Source: Pseudomonadota bacterium
GTDB lineage: Bacteria; Pseudomonadota; Gammaproteobacteria; UBA5335
Assembly: GCA_002862965.1 (NCBI GenBank)
Contig: PKCW01000219.1
Span: 1-17,269, forward strand
DNA length: 17,269 bases
Direction of reading: 5' to 3'
The translations under genes were made by a program, and so were the position numbers. The number at the start of each line of letters is the position of its first letter. The stretch's first letter is position 1. Under the pieces are notes generated by a model that searched no databases, had not been told where the DNA came from, and saw only the letters and a list, made by a program, of their open reading frames with translations. Below are positions 10,097 through 16,629 of this stretch, in pieces.

Positions 10097-10458
10097 GCGA
10101 TGCAACGGACATTCAGCGGCGCGCGCTGGACTTGTTGTCGATGGCTGCGGGATTCGACGCCGGGGCGTGGTCATGGCAGCCGTTTCGCGAGGGCATCGAG
10201 CAGGTGCCGCTGCATGAACCAGCCCCGAGCGGCTTGCGCGCGGCCCTGCTGCGCTACGCCCCAGGCGCCAGCGTGCCCGCCCATGAGCACGTCGGCTACG
10301 AGTACATCCTGGTCCTCGAGGGCACGCAGGAAGACGATCGCGGTCGCTATCCGGCCGGGACCCTGCTGGTCAATCCGCCGGGTTCCGGCCACGCCGTGCG
10401 CAGCGCCCAGGGCTGTGTCGTGCTGGCCATCTGGGAACGTCCCGTCCGCTTCGACTGA
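10093..10458 (+). CDS. Small cupin-domain protein (ChrR-like cupin)
   Basis: The 121-aa protein is a single cupin beta-barrel of the type found as the C-terminal domain of the anti-sigma factor ChrR, here standing alone. The metal-binding cupin motif is visible as [16 protein letters not shown] (two His and a Glu), followed by [18 protein letters not shown] with the second-motif His. The start is TTG at 10093, overlapping the biuH stop as TTGA. It is supported by GGAGG 7 bases upstream, located inside the biuH coding end; ATG 10141 would remove the first helix. The overlap implies translational coupling and shared function. Its role is unknown. It lacks the zinc-binding anti-sigma N-terminal domain, so it is not an anti-sigma factor; an enzymatic step on a ureide or a metal-dependent accessory role is possible. 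Confidence 0.8.
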   Translation: MSDATDIQRRALDLLSMAAGFDAGAWSWQPFREGIEQVPLHEPAPSGLRAALLRYAPGASVPAHEHVGYEYILVLEGTQEDDRGRYPAGTLLVNPPGSGHAVRSAQGCVVLAIWERPVRFD

Positions 10459-10769
10459 GCGCTCGTGGATATTTCAGGTGCGCCGTTTCGCCAGAGACGG
10501 CCGAACGCGGGTCAAGCCCGCCAAGGCGCGACTCGCGGGGCAGGTCCGGGGCTGTAGCGGACTTGCGACGCAAGCCATGCGCAGGACGCGCATTGCTTCA
10601 TACGCAAGGACGGCTGCGCCAAGGTGGCGCACCACCGGGACCGCGGTCCAGGACGGTGCGCTCCCGGGGTCGAGCGGACGACATGCACCGCTGGCGAGAG
10701 AACGGTTTTTGTCATTTCTTTCATGTGGTTGCCTGCGGCGCCGCGTCCCGGCCCGCGGCGCCGGGGAAT
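10459..10769. other. Non-coding spacer between cupin gene and trtA candidate
   Basis: About 310 bases without a supportable gene on either strand: the short open frames have no ribosome binding site or recognisable product. The middle part is rich in inverted repeats (separate entry). A T-rich patch (10706-10722) follows, but without a hairpin placed to make a terminator. It has no match to the conserved cores of guanidine riboswitches that I can recognise. Confidence 0.5.
10562..10649. repeat. Cluster of four inverted repeats (possible structured RNA)
   Basis: Four perfect inverted repeats follow each other within 88 bases: CTTGCG-A-CGCAAG (10562-10574); ATGCGC-AGGAC-GCGCAT (10577-10593, extendable by AAGC/GCTT after one mismatch); TGCGCCA-AGG-TGGCGCA (10615-10631); and the 12-base palindrome GGACCGCGGTCC (10638-10649). 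The first and second compete for the same bases (CGCAAGC), so alternative folds are possible. No U-run follows any of them. They could form a structured 3' UTR of the cupin transcript or a small RNA, or be DNA-binding sites. Confidence 0.4.
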
Positions 10770-10806
10770 CGGTATGCGGTTTGCATTGTATGCAATGTTG
10801 CATGAA
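10770..10806 (+). promoter_or_regulatory. Sigma-54-like promoter overlapping a TTGCAT palindrome
   Basis: CGGTATG-N4-TTTGCAT has the invariant GG (10771-10772) and GC (10783-10784) at the exact sigma-54 spacing of ten bases, with a perfect TTGCA -12 box; the -24 box is only a partial match to TGGCAC. Overlapping it is the inverted repeat TTGCAT-TGT-ATGCAA (10781-10795), followed by a further half-site TTGCATGAA (10798-10806). A regulator bound here would cover the -12 region. The next gene starts at 10827, giving a leader of about 30 bases with a GGAGGG ribosome binding site. Nitrogen-regulated sigma-54 control would suit the pathway. Confidence 0.45.
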
Positions 10807-10826
10807 TTGACCGGAGGGCGAGCCCC

Positions 10827-11495
10827 ATGTCCCTGCTGGATGCCGAACCGCTTCGTCTGGATGTGTCTTCGACTGCGCTGATCATCATCGACATGCAGCG
10901 CGATTTCCTCGAACCCGGGGGGTTCGGCGCGATGCTGGGCAACGATGTCTCGCTGCTGCGGAGCGCGATCGCGCCCTGTCAGGCGCTGCTGGCGGCCGCG
11001 CGCGCCGCCGGCCTGCTGATCATCCACACCCGCGAGGGTCATCGCCCGGACCTCTCGGACGCGCCTCCCTCCAAGCTGGCCCGTGGCGGCGGGCCCAAGC
11101 ACATCGGCGATCCCGGGCCCATGGGTCGCATCCTGATCCGCGGCGAGCCGGGTCACGGCATCGTGCCGGAACTCGCGCCCGCGCCCGGGGAGCCAGTCCT
11201 CGACAAGCCGGGCAAGGGTGCCTTCTACCAGACCGATCTGGCCCTGATCCTCGCCAATGCGGGCATCCGCACCCTCCTGGTTGCCGGCGTGACGACGGAG
11301 GTGTGCGTGCACACCACGGTGCGCGAAGCCAACGATCGGGGCTACGAGTGCATGGTGGTGAGCGATGCCGTGGGGTCCTACTTCCCGGAATTCCACCGGG
11401 TCGCGCTGGCCATGATCACGGCCCAGGGCGGCATCTTCGGCTGGGTATCCGACTCGGCGCGGGTGTGCGCCGCGCTCACCCGCGCCGCTGCCTGA
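10827..11495 (+). CDS. trtA: Isochorismatase-like hydrolase, probable triuret hydrolase
   Basis: This 222-aa protein is a clear paralogue of BiuH. The triad is conserved: Asp22 (IIIDMQ), Lys127 (DKPGKGAF) and Cys160 (TTEVCVHTT), and so are [19 protein letters not shown] and [10 protein letters not shown]. It differs in the segments that shape the pocket: [17 protein letters not shown] replaces [24 protein letters not shown] replaces FCATDL, and [12 protein letters not shown] replaces [12 protein letters not shown], while the PYPWPYDG N-terminus is absent. Triuret hydrolase (TrtA) is described as a BiuH relative encoded beside biuH, which makes triuret to biuret the best guess; other ureides or carbamoyl compounds remain possible. 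The ATG at 10827 follows GGAGGG by 8 bases. It has its own promoter region, and the permease gene follows 35 bases later. Confidence 0.68.
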   Translation: MSLLDAEPLRLDVSSTALIIIDMQRDFLEPGGFGAMLGNDVSLLRSAIAPCQALLAAARAAGLLIIHTREGHRPDLSDAPPSKLARGGGPKHIGDPGPMGRILIRGEPGHGIVPELAPAPGEPVLDKPGKGAFYQTDLALILANAGIRTLLVAGVTTEVCVHTTVREANDRGYECMVVSDAVGSYFPEFHRVALAMITAQGGIFGWVSDSARVCAALTRAAA

Positions 11496-11530
11496 ATTCG
11501 CTTCTTTCACCCCTTTGGGAGGTCACTCGC

Positions 11531-13104
11531 ATGAACGGCACGGCTGCAAAGATCTGGTCACCCGGCGACTGGAACGCCTTTTTTGGCTTCGGCACCAACA
11601 TTCTGGTCAATCTGCTCACGTTGACGGCGCTGCTGCGCTATGTCCTGAAACTGCCGGACGACATCGTGTTCGGGCGCATCCTGCCCGCCACCGGGCTGAT
11701 GCTGTTCCTGTCCACCGTCTACTACGCCTGGCTGGCCTTTCAGCTCGCCAAGAAAGAAGGGCGTGACACCGTATGCGCGCTGCCCTCCGGGATCAGTGTG
11801 CCGCACATGTTCGTGGTGGTGTTCGTCATCATGTTGCCCATCGCAGGCACGACCGGCGATCCCATCAAGGGTTGGGAAGCGGGGCTGACCTGGGTGTTCG
11901 TGCAGAGCTTCGTGCTGATGGCAGGCGGCTTCGTCGCGCCCTACATCAAGAAGATCACGCCGCGCGCCGCGCTGCTGGGGGCGCTGGCCGGTGTCTCCAT
12001 CGCCTTTATCTCCATGCGCCCGGCGCTGGAGATGTACATGGACCCGGTGATCGGCTTGTCTGCTTCGCCATCCTGCTCGCGAGCTGGTTCGGCGGCGTGC
12101 GCTACTGGCGCGGCATTCCAGCGGGATTGGTGGCCATCGGCGTCGGCTCGCTGATCGCCTGGGGCGGGCTCGCGTTCGGCTTCAGCTTCGGCGGCATGAG
12201 CCTCGACAAGCTCGGCGCGTCGTTCGCGGGCTTTGGCTTTTCGGTGCCGCTGCCGGCGGTGGGCCATGTGTTCGGCGGCTTCGAGTACCTGGGCGTGATT
12301 CTGGTCACGGCCATCCCGTTCGGCATCTACGATCTCGTCGAGGCGATGGACAACGTGGAGAGTGCCGAGGCGGGCGGTGATCACTTTCCGACCACGCGGG
12401 TGATCACCGTGGACGGTGTGGTGAGCCTGATCGGTTGCATGCTCGGCAATCCCTTCATCAACGCGGTCTACATCGGCCATCCCGGCTGGAAGGCCATCGG
12501 CGGGCGCATCGGCTACTCGGCCGCGACCGGCGTGATGGTGCTGATCCTGTCGTGGTTCGGCATCGTGGCGGTGCTGATGGCGCTGATCCCGGTGGTGGCG
12601 ATCTCGCCCATCCTGCTCTACATCGGCATGCTGATCGGCGCCCAGGCCTTCCAGGAGGTGCCCAAGAGTCACGCGCCGGCGGTCGTGCTGGCGCTGATCC
12701 CGCAGGTCGCCGGCTGGGGCAAGCTGATGATCGACAACGCGCTGGGCGCCGCCGGCACCAACGCCGCGACGGTCGGCATCGACAAGCTCGCCGGTACCGG
12801 GGTGCTCTACCACGGCCTCGAACTGCTCGGCAGCGGCGCCATCCTGACCAGTCTCATCCTGGCGGCCGTCGTGGCCTGCATCATCGATCGCGCCTACCCG
12901 CGCGCCGCCGGGTTTGCGCTGGCCGGGGCCGTGATGACCTTCGTCGGCTTCATGCACAGCGAATCGATCGGCCTGGGGCACAATCCGGCCGCCGCGCTGG
13001 CCTATCTGGCAATGGCGGCCGGCCTCTACGGCTACGCGCGCATCCATGCCGCAGCGACCCCGGATGCAGCGCTGGATCCGGCCGAATTGCGCACCCCGGC
13101 CTAG
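11531..13104 (+). pseudogene. Purine/xanthine-type permease (AzgA-like), frameshifted
   Basis: Two frames together encode a polytopic permease of about 524 aa, related to the xanthine/uracil and AzgA-like families. The first frame starts at ATG 11531 (GGGAGGT 7 bases upstream) and carries FFGFGTNILVNLLTLTALL, PSGISVPHMFVVVFVIMLP and several membrane helices; after GL at 12053-12058 it drifts into unrelated sequence and stops at 12152-12154. Homologous sequence resumes one base earlier in another frame (VCFAILLASWFGG from 12058) and runs to 13104, with about eight more helices and the family-like DGVVSLIGCMLGNPFINAV. One added G near 12058 (CTTGGTCTGC) would restore the gene. There is no slippery heptamer, so this is a mutation or a sequence error rather than programmed shifting. 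Context suggests biuret/triuret or related ureide uptake. Confidence 0.85.
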
Positions 13105-13158
13105 GATCGACGCGACCATCCGGACGCAATCTTTGCTTCATGACGTTCGTGGGCTCCT

Positions 13159-13185
13159 GTCCCGGCTTCGGCCGGGACTTTTTTT
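13159..13185 (+). terminator. Intrinsic terminator after the permease gene
   Basis: GTCCCGGC-TTCG-GCCGGGAC is a perfect 8-bp GC-rich stem with a stable UUCG tetraloop, followed immediately by seven T residues. It lies 55 bases after the permease stop and ends the nitrogen operon, separating it from the GST/photolyase unit. Confidence 0.95.
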
Positions 13186-13252
13186 GCGATCTGGCCGGGG
13201 CGTGCGGATTCGGCTATAAGGCGGTGACGACCGATATCCCCGGGGAAAGCAC

Positions 13253-13966
13253 ATGATCCGGCTCTACCAGTTTCCGCCCGCCTATGGCCTGCCGAGCGCC
13301 AGTCCTTTCTGCATGAAGGTGGAAACCTGGTTGCGCATGACGGCGCTCCCCTATCAGCTCATGGCCGGCGATCCGCGCAAGGCGCCGAAGGGCAAGTTGC
13401 CCTACATCGAGGACAACGGCGTCCGGGTCGCCGATTCGCACCTGATCCTGGGCTACCTCGCCGAGCGCTACGGCGTCGATCCGGATGCCGGCCTGTCCGC
13501 ACCGCAACGGGCGCTGGCGCTGGCCGTGATCCGCATGCTGGAGGACCACTTCTACTGGGTGGTCCTGCATGGCCGCTGGATCGACCCGCAGGGCTGGGCG
13601 ATGTCGCGGGAGGTGTTTTTCGGCGCCTTGGCGCAGCCGCTGCGGACGGCGGTGCCGTTTCTGGTGCGGCGCCAGTTGCAGCGCGACTTGCGGGGGCAGG
13701 GCATGGGGCGCCATGAGCCACCCGAAATCGACGCCCTGGGCATCGAAGATGTGGACGCACTGGCCGCGTTGCTGGGCAAGCGGTCGTTTTTCCTCGGCGA
13801 TCAGCCGCGCACCGTGGACGCGGTGGCACATGCCTTCCTGGCCGGCGTGCTGGCCTTCCCGGTCGATTCGCTGGTGAAGGAAGCCGTGACCAATCAGGGC
13901 AATCTGGTCGCGTTCGTGGCGCGCATGAACACGCGCTTCTATCCGGCCGAACCGTCGCCCGCATGA
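13253..13966 (+). CDS. Glutathione S-transferase-fold protein (FaxC/metaxin-like)
   Basis: The 237-aa protein has a thioredoxin-like N-terminal domain (MIRLYQFPPAYGLPSASPFC, then GKLPYIEDNGVRVADSHLI, the cis-Pro and SNAIL-like region of GSTs) and a helical C-terminal domain from about residue 85, ending with GDQPRTVDAVAHAFLAGVLA. The N-terminal type is that of the failed-axon-connections/metaxin group, common in proteobacteria with no settled substrate. It is probably cytosolic; no signal or membrane segment is present. GGGGAA lies about 5 bases before the ATG at 13253, and TATAAG at 13215-13220 is a possible -10 element just past the upstream terminator. Its stop overlaps the photolyase start (ATGA), so the two are translated together, suggesting a link with oxidative or light stress. 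Confidence 0.82.
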   Translation: MIRLYQFPPAYGLPSASPFCMKVETWLRMTALPYQLMAGDPRKAPKGKLPYIEDNGVRVADSHLILGYLAERYGVDPDAGLSAPQRALALAVIRMLEDHFYWVVLHGRWIDPQGWAMSREVFFGALAQPLRTAVPFLVRRQLQRDLRGQGMGRHEPPEIDALGIEDVDALAALLGKRSFFLGDQPRTVDAVAHAFLAGVLAFPVDSLVKEAVTNQGNLVAFVARMNTRFYPAEPSPA

Positions 13967-15369
13967 ACGGGTCCGACAGCCCCGAGCCCTTCATCCATCC
14001 CGACCGCGTGCGGCGCCTCAACGACCGGCCCTGGCAGCCGGGGCGCTACGTGCTCTACTGGATGCAGCAGGCCCAGCGGGCGCACGACAATCCGGCCCTC
14101 TCCTTCGCCTGCGGGCAGGGGCGACGGCTGGGTCTGCCGGTGGTCGTGGTGTTCGCGCTGCTGCGCCGCTACCCCGAAGCCACCCTGCGTCATTTCCGGT
14201 TCATGCTGGAAGGGCTGGCCGAAACCGCGCAGACCCTGTCGACCGTCGGCATCCCGTTTGTTGTCCGCTGGGGCGAGCCGCAGGCGGTCGTCCAGGACCT
14301 GGCGAGCGATGCCGCGGGCATCGTGTGTGATCGCGCCTATCTTCCGCCGCTCGCGGCCTGGCGGACGGCTCTCGCCGAATCTGCGCCCTGCGCGGTCTGG
14401 CAGGTCGAAACCGAGCTCGTGGTGCCCGCCGATGTGGCGAGCGCACGCCTCGAAGTGGCGGCCCGAACCCTGCGGCCGCGGCTCCTGCGCCATTTGCCCG
14501 AGCATCTCGAGGCTGCCGCACAGGCGCCCGTACAGAGCGGTGAGCCGCCCGCACTCGCCGGCGAGTCGCTCGCGGACCTCGACGGCCTGTGCCGCGGCAT
14601 CGACGCCGACCGGACGCCCGGCCCGGTGACCCGTTTCCTTGCCGGGGGCCGTGCCGGCGCCGAGCGTGCCCTGGCGCGTTTCATGGGCACGGCGCTGGAC
14701 GGCTACGCTGCGCGGCGGCGCCATCCGGAAGCCGCAGCGGTCTCGCATCTGTCCCCTTACCTCCAGTACGGCCAGATCTCGGCGCAGCGCATTGCGGCCA
14801 TGATCACGGCGCGTCCGGGGACGGCGGACGCCGATCGGGACGCCTTTCTGGACGAGCTGATCGTGCGGCGGGAACTGGCCCACAACTTCACCCTGCGTCA
14901 TCCCGCCTGGGATCGCCATGAAGGCGTTCCGGCCTGGGCGCGGGAGACCCTGGCGCGGCACGCCGCCGATCCGCGGCCGCATGTCTATGGGCTGGCCCAA
15001 CTGGAGGCGGCGGCCACGCACGATGCTTACTGGAATGCCGCCATGACCGAGGCGCGGCTCACCGGCTACATGCACAACCACCTGCGGATGTACTGGGGCA
15101 AGAAGATCCTCGAGTGGTCGCCCGACGCGGAGACGGCGCATGCGCACTGCCTCGCTCTCAACAACCGCTATTTTCTGGACGGACTGTCGCCGAACAGCTA
15201 TGCCAACGTGGGATGGATCTTCGGCCTGCACGACCGCCCCTGGCCGGAGCGGCCGGTTTTCGGGACCGTGCGCTACATGAACGCGGCGGGTCTGGAGCGC
15301 AAATGCGATATCGGGGCCTATGTCGCCGGGGTCGGGCGGCTGGCGGCGGATGACATGAAAGCGTCATGA
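13963..15369 (+). CDS. phr: Class II CPD photolyase (deoxyribodipyrimidine photolyase)
   Basis: This 468-aa flavoenzyme uses blue light to split cyclobutane pyrimidine dimers in UV-damaged DNA. The N-terminal Rossmann-like antenna domain includes RYVLYWMQQAQRAHDNPAL and FALLRRYPEATLRHFRFMLE, both characteristic of class II enzymes. The C-terminal FAD domain has FLDELIVRRELAHNF, MYWGKKILEWS and LNNRYFLDGLSPNSYANVGW (residues 399-418), followed by IFGLHDRPWPERPVFGTVRY and GLERKCDI. These match the two class II signature regions with a few changes (LSPNSYANVG in place of the usual RDPNGYVGCM type). Length is normal for the class. It overlaps the GST-fold gene by 4 bases, and its last codons and stop overlap the Pho box of the next operon. 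Confidence 0.95.
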   Translation: MNGSDSPEPFIHPDRVRRLNDRPWQPGRYVLYWMQQAQRAHDNPALSFACGQGRRLGLPVVVVFALLRRYPEATLRHFRFMLEGLAETAQTLSTVGIPFVVRWGEPQAVVQDLASDAAGIVCDRAYLPPLAAWRTALAESAPCAVWQVETELVVPADVASARLEVAARTLRPRLLRHLPEHLEAAAQAPVQSGEPPALAGESLADLDGLCRGIDADRTPGPVTRFLAGGRAGAERALARFMGTALDGYAARRRHPEAAAVSHLSPYLQYGQISAQRIAAMITARPGTADADRDAFLDELIVRRELAHNFTLRHPAWDRHEGVPAWARETLARHAADPRPHVYGLAQLEAAATHDAYWNAAMTEARLTGYMHNHLRMYWGKKILEWSPDAETAHAHCLALNNRYFLDGLSPNSYANVGWIFGLHDRPWPERPVFGTVRYMNAAGLERKCDIGAYVAGVGRLAADDMKAS

Positions 15370-15378
15370 AACTGCCAT
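15351..15378 (+). promoter_or_regulatory. Pho box (PhoB-binding site) upstream of pstS
   Basis: Three 11-base units, each with CAT at the same register (15354, 15365 and 15376), make up the array TGACATGAAAG, CGTCATGAAAC, TGCCAT. The last two units match the Pho box consensus CTGTCATAAAACTGTCAT at 14 of 18 positions. The site overlaps the photolyase stop codon (15367-15369) and lies about 160 bases before pstS. A good -10 hexamer, TATAGT, is at 15411-15416, but it is farther from the box than usual, so the exact start of transcription is unclear. Confidence 0.8.
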
Positions 15379-15535
15379 AGAGTTTGATGGCTGGCGGTCT
15401 TTCCGGCCCTTATAGTGCGCCGAAGTTTCCCGTCTGCGTCTCTAAGGTCGTCACCGCGCCCCGCCGGAATCCCGGCAGCCCGGACCAAGAATTCGAGACG
15501 GGCCGCCCCCTGAACCTGCTGCGAGAGGATTTTTC

Positions 15536-16576
15536 ATGCAGAAGAAGATCGGTCATCTGGCCCTGGCCGCGGCAACCCTGCTGGCCGCCCCCCTGGCCGC
15601 CCAGGCGCGGGACTACATCAACATCGTCGGCTCCTCGACGGTCTACCCTTTTTCCACCGTGGTGGCCGAGCAGTTCGGCAAGAGCGGCAAGTTCAAGACC
15701 CCGAAGGTCGAATCGACCGGCACCGGCGGCGGCTTCAAGCTGTTCTGCGGCGGCGTGGGCGTGCAGCATCCGGACATTTCCAACGCTTCGCGCGCCATCA
15801 AGTCCTCCGAGAAGGAAGACTGCGCCAAGAACGGCGTGAAGGACATCGTCGAGGTCAAGATCGGCTTTGACGGCATCGTGCTGGCCAACAGCAAGGCCGC
15901 CAAGCCGCTGGAGCTCGATCTGAAGCAGCTCTATCTGGCGCTGGCCAAGAATGTCCCCGATCCCAAGAGCGGCGACAAGCTGGTGCCCAACCCCTACAAG
16001 ATGTGGAGCGACATCGATCCCAGCCTGCCGAAGCAGAAGATCGAAGTCCTGGGTCCGCCGCCGACCTCCGGCACCCGCGACGCCCTGGTCGAGCTGGGCA
16101 TGGAAGGCGGCTGCAAGGGCTTTCCCTTCCTGAAGGAAATGAAGGAAAAGGACGAGAAAGCGTTCAAGGCTGCCTGCGGCACCATGCGTGAAGACGGCGC
16201 CTTCATCGAGGCCGGCGAGAACGACAACCTCATCGTCCAGAAGCTCACCGCCAACAAGGATGCCTACGGCATCTTCGGCTACAGCTTCCTCGAGGAAAAC
16301 CTCGCCACCGTGAAGCCGGCCATCCTGAACGGCTCGCGCCCGAGCTACGAGTCCATTTCGGGCGGCGCCTATCCGCTGTCGCGTCCGCTGTTCTTCTATG
16401 TGAAGAAGGCGCATGTCGGCGTGATTCCGGGGATTGCGGAGTTCCTGGCCGAGTTCACCAGTGAAAAGGCCTTCGGCCCCGAGGGCTACCTGACCGATCG
16501 CGGCCTGATTGCGCTGCCGGATGCCGATCGCAAGCAGGTGGCCGATTCGGCCAAGAAGATGGCGACCTTGAAGTAA
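15536..16576 (+). CDS. pstS: Phosphate ABC transporter substrate-binding protein PstS
   Basis: The 346-aa periplasmic protein binds inorganic phosphate and delivers it to the PstCAB importer. Residues 1-24 are a Sec signal peptide (KKIGHLALAAATLLAAPLAA, then QA before RDY). Phosphate-site motifs are visible: IVGSSTVYPFS, STGTGGGFKLFCGG, ISNASRAI and GPPPTSGTRDALVE, with DAYGIFGYSFLEEN later in the chain. It is of the alphaproteobacterial/gammaproteobacterial PstS type with extra cysteines (FCGG, EDCAKN, EGGCKG, KAACGT) that may form disulfides in the periplasm. AGAGGA lies about 6 bases before the ATG. The Pho box upstream points to PhoB-PhoR induction under phosphate limitation. pstC follows after an intercistronic hairpin. 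Confidence 0.96.
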   Translation: MQKKIGHLALAAATLLAAPLAAQARDYINIVGSSTVYPFSTVVAEQFGKSGKFKTPKVESTGTGGGFKLFCGGVGVQHPDISNASRAIKSSEKEDCAKNGVKDIVEVKIGFDGIVLANSKAAKPLELDLKQLYLALAKNVPDPKSGDKLVPNPYKMWSDIDPSLPKQKIEVLGPPPTSGTRDALVELGMEGGCKGFPFLKEMKEKDEKAFKAACGTMREDGAFIEAGENDNLIVQKLTANKDAYGIFGYSFLEENLATVKPAILNGSRPSYESISGGAYPLSRPLFFYVKKAHVGVIPGIAEFLAEFTSEKAFGPEGYLTDRGLIALPDADRKQVADSAKKMATLK

Positions 16577-16584
16577 CAAGGCCT

Positions 16585-16611
16585 GGAGGCCGGCGTCCGA
16601 TGCCGGCCTCC
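16585..16611 (+). terminator. Intercistronic hairpin between pstS and pstC
   Basis: GGAGGCCGGC (16585-16594) and GCCGGCCTCC (16602-16611) make a perfect 10-bp stem with a 7-base loop. Only TCTT follows, so termination should be partial. In a pst operon such a hairpin would stabilise the abundant pstS message and lower expression of the downstream transporter genes; this is an inference from position and strength. Confidence 0.6.
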
Positions 16612-16629
16612 TCTTGCGCGGTAGTACAC

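Noticed and set aside
10700..10725. Intrinsic terminator, suggested by the T-rich run
   Set aside because: There is no contiguous stable stem directly before the T residues.
10459..10769. Guanidine-type riboswitch (ykkC or mini-ykkC), suggested by the nitrogen context and GGACGG-like patches
   Set aside because: The conserved core of ykkC RNAs and the paired ACGR-loop hairpins are not present in recognisable form.
12053..12154. Programmed -1 frameshift in the permease gene
   Set aside because: There is no slippery heptamer at the junction and no downstream pseudoknot visible; a single lost G explains it more simply.
11941..13119. Long minus-strand open frame opposite the permease
   Set aside because: The translation is low-complexity and charged, while the plus strand encodes a coherent membrane protein.
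13939..15231. Long minus-strand open frame opposite the photolyase
   Set aside because: The photolyase signature motifs on the plus strand are unambiguous; the antisense product has no recognisable features.
13963..15369. Cryptochrome or class I photolyase
   Set aside because: The C-terminal motifs (MYWGKKILEW, LNNRYFLDG, GLERKCDI) are class II.
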